A model generated the notes under the pieces. It was given only the letters and a program-made list of their open reading frames with translations, did no database searches and was not told the origin of the DNA. Source: Brachybacterium sp. (GTDB taxonomy: Bacteria > Actinomycetota > Actinomycetes > Actinomycetales > Dermabacteraceae). From it: a stretch of 11,612 nucleotides of DNA. Positions 7,114-11,612 of this stretch are shown piece after piece. The stretch lies in NCBI GenBank assembly GCA_027322375.1, contig DAHVRS010000274.1:1-11612 (forward strand), written 5' to 3'. Position numbers and translations under genes: made by a program. Every line of letters starts with the position of its first letter. The first letter of the stretch is position 1.

Positions 7114-7144
7114 ACAATAAGACAACGCTGTTGCGATACGTCAA
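7114..7144 (-). promoter_or_regulatory. Promoter of the MFS gene
   Basis: On the minus strand, TTGACG (7139-7144) serves as -35 and TATTGT (7114-7119) as -10, with a 19-base spacer (18 if the -10 is read as TTATTG). This is the best sigma-70-type match I found in the window and would leave a leader of about 45 nt before the ATG at 7059. Confidence 0.55.
7118..7138. promoter_or_regulatory. Candidate operator palindrome
   Basis: TA-N3-CAAC-N3-GTTG-N3-TA is a 21-bp dyad whose core arms lie at 7123-7126 and 7130-7133. It fills the spacer between the -35 and -10 of the MFS promoter, where a bound repressor would exclude RNA polymerase. The divergent ROK protein is the obvious candidate ligand; this is inference. 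Confidence 0.45.
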
Positions 7145-7148
7145 GGGG

Positions 7149-7239
7149 GTTCCAGAGCGGATCCGCATCACACTGCATTCGGCGCCTCCCCACCGCCTGC
7201 CCCCGCGCCTGCCGCGCCGCCTGTTCCAGACCCCGGATC
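7149..7239 (+). repeat. Imperfect direct repeat in the divergent region
   Basis: GTTCCAGA followed by CGGATC occurs twice, at 7149-7163 (1-base spacer) and 7223-7239 (3-base spacer), 74 bp apart. Both copies lie between the MFS promoter and the ROK start. The rest of the interval is C-rich and shows no other clear element. Confidence 0.5.
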
Positions 7240-7264
7240 AGGCGCCCCATGGGAGGATGAGCAG

Positions 7265-8362
7265 GTGAGACCGATGGGGCCCCTGGACCGCGTGGCGGGC
7301 GCGCATGACGCCGCCGTCCTCGCTGTCGCCCGGCGCGGCGAACCGGTCTCCCGCGCCGGTCTCGCCGACGCTCTGCAGGTCACGCCGCAGGCGATCTCGA
7401 AGATCCTCGCCCGCCTCATCGACCGCGGGCTCATGGCTGAGGCGGGCACGATCTCCTCCGGGCCCGGCAAGCCGACCACGCTCTACTCGATCGTGCCGAG
7501 CTCCCGCCGCGCAGTCGGCCTCCATCTGACCCGCACCCGCGTGCACGGCGTCGTGACCGACCTCACCGGGCGCGTGCTCGAGCGGCTCGTGACCCCGATC
7601 CCGTCCGGGACCGCCGTGCCGGAGCTCATCGCGCTGCTCGCCGAGACCGCCCGGACCCTCGCCGCGCACGGCGACGGGGAGCTGCTCGGGGTGGGGGTGG
7701 GGATGCCCGGCCCGGTGGACTCGGAGACCGGCGTGCACCTGGGCGTCTCCCCCGGCACCGAGGCCTGGCACGACGCCGCGATCCGCGACCTGCTGCTCGC
7801 TGAGCTGGGCCTGCCGGTGCTCGTGGACCACGACTCCCGCTCAGCCCTGGTGGGCGAGAGCTGGTCCCAGCCGGGCCTGCTCCACAACGCCGTGCTGCTC
7901 CTCGTCGAGGACGGGATCGGGGCGGCGCTGTGCCTGGACGGCACGATCGTGCGCGGGGCTCACTCCCGCGCGGGCAAGGCCGGGCACATGGTGGTGCAGA
8001 TGGGCGGAGAGCCGTGCACCTGCGGTCGGCGCGGCTGCGCGCAGGCCGAGCATCTCGCGGCGCTGCGCGCGGGGGACGAGCAGCGGGCCGCAGACGTCCT
8101 CGCGACCGTCGTGCTGGATCTGGTGCGCCTGGTGGACGTGGACCGGGTGGTGCTCGGCGGGCGCAGCGTCCACGCCCATCACGGGCCGACGATGACCGCG
8201 ATCCGCGCCGCGATCGACGAGGGGCTCTCCGGCCCCGACTCCGGGCACGTCGAGGTGCTGCTGTCCACGCGGGGCGTGGACCTCATCGCCGCGGGCGCGG
8301 CCTGCGAGGTGCTCGAGCACGAGTACGGGCTGCCCACCTCGCTCGTCGGTCCCGAGCAGTAG
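7265..8362 (+). CDS. ROK-family transcriptional repressor
   Basis: This 365-residue protein has an N-terminal winged helix-turn-helix (about residues 12-62, including VSRAGLADALQVTPQAISKIL) fused to a ROK sugar-kinase-like domain. The zinc site typical of ROK proteins is visible: H241, then C251, C253 and C258 in CTCGRRGC, with the expected spacings. Two positions depart from the kinase pattern. The N-terminal phosphate-binding loop (DxGGT in kinases) is LHLTRT, and the Glu after the last zinc Cys is Gln260. It should therefore be a regulator and not an active kinase. DHDSRSALVGE replaces the usual NDANAAALGE at the sugar site, and GKAGH replaces GEIGH. The GTG at 7265 has GGGAGGA (7251-7257) upstream. 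The divergent MFS exporter is its likely target, with a sugar or sugar-like inducer. The gene converges on yggS over a shared hairpin. Confidence 0.92.
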   Translation: MRPMGPLDRVAGAHDAAVLAVARRGEPVSRAGLADALQVTPQAISKILARLIDRGLMAEAGTISSGPGKPTTLYSIVPSSRRAVGLHLTRTRVHGVVTDLTGRVLERLVTPIPSGTAVPELIALLAETARTLAAHGDGELLGVGVGMPGPVDSETGVHLGVSPGTEAWHDAAIRDLLLAELGLPVLVDHDSRSALVGESWSQPGLLHNAVLLLVEDGIGAALCLDGTIVRGAHSRAGKAGHMVVQMGGEPCTCGRRGCAQAEHLAALRAGDEQRAADVLATVVLDLVRLVDVDRVVLGGRSVHAHHGPTMTAIRAAIDEGLSGPDSGHVEVLLSTRGVDLIAAGAACEVLEHEYGLPTSLVGPEQ

Positions 8363-8371
8363 TTCCTGTCA

Positions 8372-8411
8372 GGCGCGCCCGTCAGGCAGAGCCTTTCAGG
8401 CGGGGCGCGCC
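8372..8411. terminator. Bidirectional terminator between ROK gene and yggS
   Basis: A perfect 9-bp stem (GGCGCGCCC with GGGCGCGCC) encloses an inner AGGC/GCCT hairpin. It begins 9 bp after the ROK stop and overlaps the last codons of yggS, so it can serve both converging genes. TCAGGC occurs three times within or beside it (8369, 8382 and 8396). Confidence 0.6.
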
Positions 8412-9163
8412 CCGAACACCGCGGAGCCCACGCGCACGATCGTCGCGCCCTCCTCGACGGCGATCTCGAGGTCGCCGCTCATCCCCATCGACAGCTCGGT
8501 GAGCTCGTCCGCGCCGTACTGCGCGCGCAGCACATCGCGCAGCTCCCGCAGCCCGCCGAGGGAGGCCCGCACGGCGGCTTCGTCGGAGGTGTTCGCGCCG
8601 ATGGTCATGAGGCCGACGGGCCGCAGCCGCTCGCTCGCGCGCAGGCGCTCGAGGATCGGGGCGACCGCCTCCGCTGTGGGGGCGAAGCCGCCCTTGGACT
8701 CCTCCCCCGAGGTGTTCACCTGGATGAGGACGTCGCGGCGGAGGTCCGCGAGCTCGGCGCGGCGCTCGAGCGCCTCGGCGATGTCGGGCCGGTCCACGCT
8801 GTGCACGAGCTCGGCGAAGGCGATGACGTCGCGCGCTTTGTTGGTCTGGAGCCGGCCGATGAAGTGGCGGGGCACGCCGTTGTCCGCGAGCAGCGGGTCC
8901 GCGTGCTTGGCGATCTCCTGCGCGCGGTTCTCCCCCACCGCGATGCGGCGGCCGCGCTCCTGCAGCGCCTGGATCGCGACCTCGATCTCCTGCGGGCTGC
9001 GCAGCTTCGTCGCGAGCAGCACCGTGATCTCGGCGGCGTCGCGACCAGCGCGCTCGGCGGCACGGTCCACACGGGCGAGGACGTCGTCGAGGCGGTCGAT
9101 GATCTGCGCGCGCTGCGCATCGTCCAGCGCAGGGGTGTCGGCGGAGGTGGTCATGCCCTCCAT
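8396..9163 (-). CDS. yggS: YggS/PLPBP-family pyridoxal phosphate homeostasis protein
   Basis: This 255-residue single-domain TIM-barrel protein binds PLP without known catalysis and helps balance B6 vitamers and amino acid pools. Family motifs are complete: the PLP lysine K53 in LLATK, GENRAQE, HFIGRLQTNK, HSVDRPDIA, IQVNTSGEESKGGF, GLMTIG and ELSMGMSGDLEIAVEEGATIVRVG, followed by VFG near the end. The usual FGEN is VGEN and the usual AVSKT is LATKL, both mild variants. The length is slightly above the family's usual 225-245 because of a hydrophilic N-terminus. The start at 9163 has an AGGA about nine bases upstream; the alternative ATG at 9154 has GGAGGG only one base away, too close to work. 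The gene lies 47 bp downstream of a tRNA gene in the same direction, separated by a hairpin. The PLP enzyme at 4351-5487 is a possible client but is not in the same operon. Confidence 0.95.
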   Translation of the reverse strand: MEGMTTSADTPALDDAQRAQIIDRLDDVLARVDRAAERAGRDAAEITVLLATKLRSPQEIEVAIQALQERGRRIAVGENRAQEIAKHADPLLADNGVPRHFIGRLQTNKARDVIAFAELVHSVDRPDIAEALERRAELADLRRDVLIQVNTSGEESKGGFAPTAEAVAPILERLRASERLRPVGLMTIGANTSDEAAVRASLGGLRELRDVLRAQYGADELTELSMGMSGDLEIAVEEGATIVRVGSAVFGARPA

Positions 9164-9180
9164 TGTGGCTGATCCTCACA

Positions 9181-9206
9181 GGCGAGTCCGCCTGAGCCGA
9201 CTCGCC
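9181..9206 (-). terminator. Terminator hairpin after the tRNA gene
   Basis: A perfect 8-bp stem (GGCGAGTC with GACTCGCC) with a 10-base loop lies 4 bases past the tRNA 3' end and 17 bases before the yggS start. It probably ends the tRNA transcript; leakage could still feed yggS. Confidence 0.55.
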
Positions 9207-9210
9207 GCAG

Positions 9211-9284
9211 TGCCCCCAGCGGGACTCGAACCCGCACTGTGCCGCTTTTAAGGCGGCCGCCTCTGCCGATTGGGCTATGGGGGC
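9211..9284 (-). tRNA. tRNA-Leu (anticodon UAA), short variable loop
   Basis: The cloverleaf is complete over 74 bases: acceptor GCCCCCA/TGGGGGC with A73; D arm with a 3-bp stem (GCC/GGC) and an 11-base loop (CAATCGGCAGA); anticodon stem GCCGC/GCGGC with loop CTTAAAA, which gives anticodon TAA at 9248-9250; and T arm GCGGG/CCCGC with loop TTCGAGT. CCA is not encoded. Anticodon UAA reads the Leu codon UUA. A73 and the 3-bp D stem with an 11-base GG-containing loop are leucine-like. However, bacterial tRNA-Leu normally has a long class II variable arm, and here the variable loop is only five bases (ACAGT). I found no in-frame TTA in the eight protein genes of this window, so the cognate codon is rare. 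The gene is divergent from the helicase-associated gene. Confidence 0.92.
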
Positions 9285-9297
9285 CCAGCCGCCCCAC

Positions 9298-9303
9298 ATT
9301 ATG
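9298..9303 (-). promoter_or_regulatory. -10 element of the tRNA promoter
   Basis: CATAAT on the minus strand (5 of 6 to the consensus TATAAT) lies 13 bases before the tRNA 5' end, the right distance for a short leader. I see no good -35. The same bases read as CATTAT on the + strand (9297-9302), so the element is nearly symmetric between two divergent genes. Confidence 0.45.
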
Positions 9304-9315
9304 CTGGAGAGCACC

Positions 9316-11475
9316 ATGAGCGCTGTGATCAGGTCCCTCGCGGACTCCCTGCGGCGGTTCGGCGACGACCGCCTCGCAGCCCTGCTCCTCGCCCGCCCCG
9401 ACCTCACCTCCCCGCTGCCGCGCGGGATCGGGCCGCTCGCCGCCCGTGCGAGCGGGGCCACCTCCGCCCGGCGCGCGCTCGAGGCGCTCACCCTGCCCGA
9501 GCTGCACCTCGTCGAGGCGCTCGCCGTGCTCGAGGAGGGCGCCTCCCCCGCCCAGCTCGCCGCGGCCGTCTCCGCCGAACCCGCGGAGATCGGCCCCGCC
9601 CTGGAGCGCCTGATCACGCTCGGCCTCGTCTGGGGCGAGGACGAGCTGCACCTGGTCCGGCCGCTGCGCGAGGGGCTCCGCGCCCCCGCCGGCCTCGCTC
9701 CCGTCGCTGAGGACGATCCCTCCTCTGAGGAAGCACGCATGCGGGTCGAGCGCGCCCGCACTGCCGTGCCCGAGGTGCTCGACGCTCTCGCCTGGGGGCC
9801 GAGCACCGTCTCCGGGCACGGCAAGCTTGCCGCGGACCTGCTCGCCGCCGGGATCGTCGTCGCCGAGGAGGACGCGCTGCGCCTCCCCCGCACCGTGCAC
9901 CTCGCGCTGCGCGATGGACGTGTGCGCCGAGCGTTCGTCGGCCGGCGGCCCCTCCCCGAGGGCCCGCCGGTGCGTGAGCCCGTGCCCGGCTCCCGCACTG
10001 CCCAGGCCGTGGAGCGGGCCTTCGAGGCGCTGCGCGTGCTCTCGATCGTGCGCAGCTTCGATGAGGACCCGCCCGGGGTGCTGCGCCGCGGGGGACTCCC
10101 TCAGCGGGACCTGCGCCGCCTCGCCGAGCGCACCCAGGTGGACGTCCTCACCTGCGCGACCGTGCTGCAGACCGCCTGGCAGGCCGGCCTGATCGGGCAC
10201 GACGGGCAGGAGTGGCGGCCCACCCAGGACTGGGATGCGCACCGCCGCCTCGAGGCCGAGCAGCGCTGGGCCGAGCTCGTGCTCGCCTGGGCGCAGGGCC
10301 ACCATCTCGCCGCCGTGGTCGGCACCCCGGATGCGAGCGGGACCGGCCGCGCCCTCCTCTCCGAGCTCACCCGGCGTGATGGCGTCCGCACTCGCCGCGG
10401 CAGCCTGCTCGGCGCACTCCTCACCACCCCTCACGTCCGCGCCACCGAGGAGTCGCTGGCCGCCTCGCTCGCCTGGGCGTTCCCGCTCGTGCCCGCGGAG
10501 ATCCTGCGCGAGGAGTCCGCGGCGCTGCTCGCCGAGGCACAGGTGCTGGGACTCGTCGAGGACGGGGCGCTGACAGTGCTCGGCCAGGAGCTGGTCCTCG
10601 CCCTGGACGAGGACGTCACCACGGCCGATGCCCGCCTTGCCGCTGCCCTGCAGGAAGCCGCACCGGCCCCTGTCGAGGAGGTGCTGCTGGACGCGGACCT
10701 CACCGTGATGATCCCAGGCCGCCCTGCCGAGTCGCTGATGCCTCTGCTGGACTGGACCGAGGTGGTCTCCCGCGGCGGCGCGCTCACCCTGCGCTTCACC
10801 ACGGCGACCGTGCGACGCGCGCTCGGCGACGGCCGCGACGCGGAGGCTCTGCTCGCGCTGCTGGAAGAGGTCTCCCGCTCCGCCGTCCCGCAGGCGTTGA
10901 GCTATCTGCTGCGCGATGAGCAGCGCCGTCACGGCCGCGTGCAGGTCTCGCGCGCGACCACCGTCCTCACCGCCGAGCCGGAGGTGCTCGACCTGTTGCA
11001 GGGCTCCCCCGAGGCCGCAGCGCTCGATCTGCACCGTCTTGCACCCACGGTCGCCGTCACCCTCTCGGACCCCGGTTTCGCGCTCGCGACCGCGCGTCGC
11101 GCTGGCCTCTCCCCGCAGGCGGTGCGCCCGGACGGCAAGCCCGTCCCCGAAGAGCTCACCCATTCGCTGCGCGGCGGCCCCGCGGACCCGGACCTCGTGA
11201 CGATCGACGCGGACGCGCTGCGCCTTCCCCCGGCGGAGGCGGTCGCTCGCATCCGCGCGGCCGAGGAGGGCGGGATCGAGCTCTCGGTCACTGACCGCCT
11301 GCTCGAGGCGATCGCCGCCTCGCGCGAGCTCGAGCTCGGGATCGTGGACGGGCGCGGCGGCGTGGTCGTCACCCGCGCTCTGCCGCTGTCCCTCGAGGGC
11401 GGCCGCCTGCGCGCGCAGGACGTGAAGACCGCCGAGGAGTTCACGGTCCTCGTCCACCGGGTGACGCTCGCCTGA
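9316..11475 (+). CDS. Helicase-associated protein with Helicase_C_3 (XPB/Ssl2-like C-terminal) domain
   Basis: This 719-residue protein belongs to a group found widely in actinobacteria, usually beside an XPB-type DNA repair helicase. The N-terminal third begins with SLADSLRRFGDDRLAALLLARPDL and is helix-rich, with winged-helix-like segments. The Helicase_C_3-type domain spans about residues 455-605: VLLDADLTVMIPGRP, LRFTTATVRRAL, LLALLEEVSRSAVPQAL, YLLRDEQRRHGRV and DLHRLAPTVAV. I see no Walker A or DEAD box, so it is not a helicase by itself; a role as partner of an XPB-like helicase is inferred from the family. The start at 9316 has GGAGAG (9306-9311) a few bases upstream. Earlier in-frame ATGs (9277 and 9301) overlap the tRNA or its promoter. 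If the usual gene order holds, the XPB-like helicase may lie just beyond the window's right edge. Confidence 0.88.
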   Translation: MSAVIRSLADSLRRFGDDRLAALLLARPDLTSPLPRGIGPLAARASGATSARRALEALTLPELHLVEALAVLEEGASPAQLAAAVSAEPAEIGPALERLITLGLVWGEDELHLVRPLREGLRAPAGLAPVAEDDPSSEEARMRVERARTAVPEVLDALAWGPSTVSGHGKLAADLLAAGIVVAEEDALRLPRTVHLALRDGRVRRAFVGRRPLPEGPPVREPVPGSRTAQAVERAFEALRVLSIVRSFDEDPPGVLRRGGLPQRDLRRLAERTQVDVLTCATVLQTAWQAGLIGHDGQEWRPTQDWDAHRRLEAEQRWAELVLAWAQGHHLAAVVGTPDASGTGRALLSELTRRDGVRTRRGSLLGALLTTPHVRATEESLAASLAWAFPLVPAEILREESAALLAEAQVLGLVEDGALTVLGQELVLALDEDVTTADARLAAALQEAAPAPVEEVLLDADLTVMIPGRPAESLMPLLDWTEVVSRGGALTLRFTTATVRRALGDGRDAEALLALLEEVSRSAVPQALSYLLRDEQRRHGRVQVSRATTVLTAEPEVLDLLQGSPEAAALDLHRLAPTVAVTLSDPGFALATARRAGLSPQAVRPDGKPVPEELTHSLRGGPADPDLVTIDADALRLPPAEAVARIRAAEEGGIELSVTDRLLEAIAASRELELGIVDGRGGVVVTRALPLSLEGGRLRAQDVKTAEEFTVLVHRVTLA

Positions 11476-11513
11476 GTCTGGCCAGCGTGATGGCTTCAGG
11501 TCACGGATTGCGT

Positions 11514-11533
11514 CATGGGGAGTGCTCCCCATG
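11514..11533 (+). repeat. Perfect inverted repeat after the helicase-associated gene
   Basis: CATGGGGAG-TG-CTCCCCATG has perfect 9-bp arms and lies 38 bp past the stop. As RNA it would form a hairpin with a tetraloop (8 bp), so it may be a terminator without a U-tract; as DNA it could be an operator for the next gene. Confidence 0.6.
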
Positions 11534-11555
11534 GCGATATCGGGCCGCCGCCCCA

Positions 11556-11561
11556 TAAAAT
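11556..11561 (+). promoter_or_regulatory. Possible -10 element in the right-hand non-coding tail
   Basis: TAAAAT sits in a short AT-rich patch (about 11555-11566), which stands out in this GC-rich DNA. No convincing -35 lies 16-18 bases upstream, and the opposite strand can also be read as TAGAAT (11560-11565). I see no gene in 11476-11612. Confidence 0.25.
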
Positions 11562-11612
11562 TCTACGCAACGGGCAGGGGCGACCTCAGCGCTCCCCCGA
11601 CCCCGGGGATCC

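Noticed and set aside
3251..7171. A 1306-codon open frame on the minus strand running through the Bax inhibitor-like, trans-sulfuration and MFS genes
   Set aside because: Upstream of 4159 it is an Arg/Pro/Ala-rich shadow of two well-supported genes in another frame. Stop codons are rare by chance at this GC content.
4303..7260. A 985-codon plus-strand open frame antisense to the trans-sulfuration and MFS genes
   Set aside because: Its composition (Gly/Glu/Asp/Arg/His-rich) is that of an antisense shadow, and the opposite strand has clear family motifs and ribosome-binding sites.
7257..7268. Tiny upstream frame ATG-AGC-AGG-TGA overlapping the ROK GTG start
   Set aside because: Its ATG directly abuts the ribosome-binding site with no spacing, so translation is unlikely.
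8382..9998. A 538-codon minus-strand frame overlapping yggS and the tRNA
   Set aside because: It crosses a tRNA gene and overlaps two supported genes out of frame.
9151..11556. An 801-codon minus-strand open frame antisense to the helicase-associated gene
   Set aside because: It runs straight through the tRNA gene and has shadow-like composition; the plus-strand product matches a known family.
1..11612. CRISPR array, insertion sequence, attachment site next to the tRNA, or defence system
   Set aside because: No spaced direct repeats, transposase, integrase or nuclease genes are seen, and the tRNA 3' end has no second copy in the window.

Overview
The window is a high-GC bacterial chromosome segment whose genes have strong G/C preference at third codon positions, purine-rich ribosome-binding sites and several GTG starts. 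The tRNA does not encode CCA, and the hairpins at gene ends lack U-tracts. The gene set (an actinobacterial-type helicase-associated protein with a Helicase_C_3 domain, a BaxI_1-type Bax inhibitor-like protein with a long hydrophilic N-terminus, a ROK repressor, YggS) fits an actinobacterium, probably order Micrococcales. A Brachybacterium-like genome is my best guess from general appearance only.

Layout. 1-1644 (+): two tandem paralogous exported or membrane-anchored proteins of unknown function; the first is cut by the window edge. 1654-4159 (-): a cardiolipin synthase preceded by a Bax inhibitor-1/YccA family membrane protein, with two strong hairpins between them. 4351-7059 (-): a PLP-dependent trans-sulfuration enzyme (cystathionine gamma-synthase/lyase family) and, upstream of it, an MFS exporter; the 138-nt gap between them can form mutually exclusive stem-loops. 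7060-7264: a divergent regulatory region with an MFS promoter and a palindrome in its spacer, facing a ROK-family repressor (7265-8362, +). 8396-9163 (-): a YggS/PLPBP-family PLP-homeostasis protein that converges on the ROK gene over a shared hairpin. 9211-9284 (-): a tRNA with anticodon UAA (Leu) that has a leucine-type D arm but a short variable loop. 9316-11475 (+): the helicase-associated protein, divergent from the tRNA across only 31 bp. 11476-11612: a non-coding tail with a 20-bp inverted repeat.

How the genes may work together. The clearest functional unit is the ROK repressor/MFS exporter divergon, where the palindrome is placed to block the exporter promoter. The PLP enzyme downstream may share that transcript or be controlled by the structured leader. 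YggS buffers PLP and so has a general, not operon-level, link to the PLP enzyme. The rest looks like ordinary chromosomal housekeeping content. I see no insertion sequence, prophage, CRISPR array or defence system. The observations most worth a second look are the short-arm tRNA-Leu(UAA), the tandem paralogue pair with identically spaced cysteines, the ROK/MFS operator and the alternative-pairing leader.
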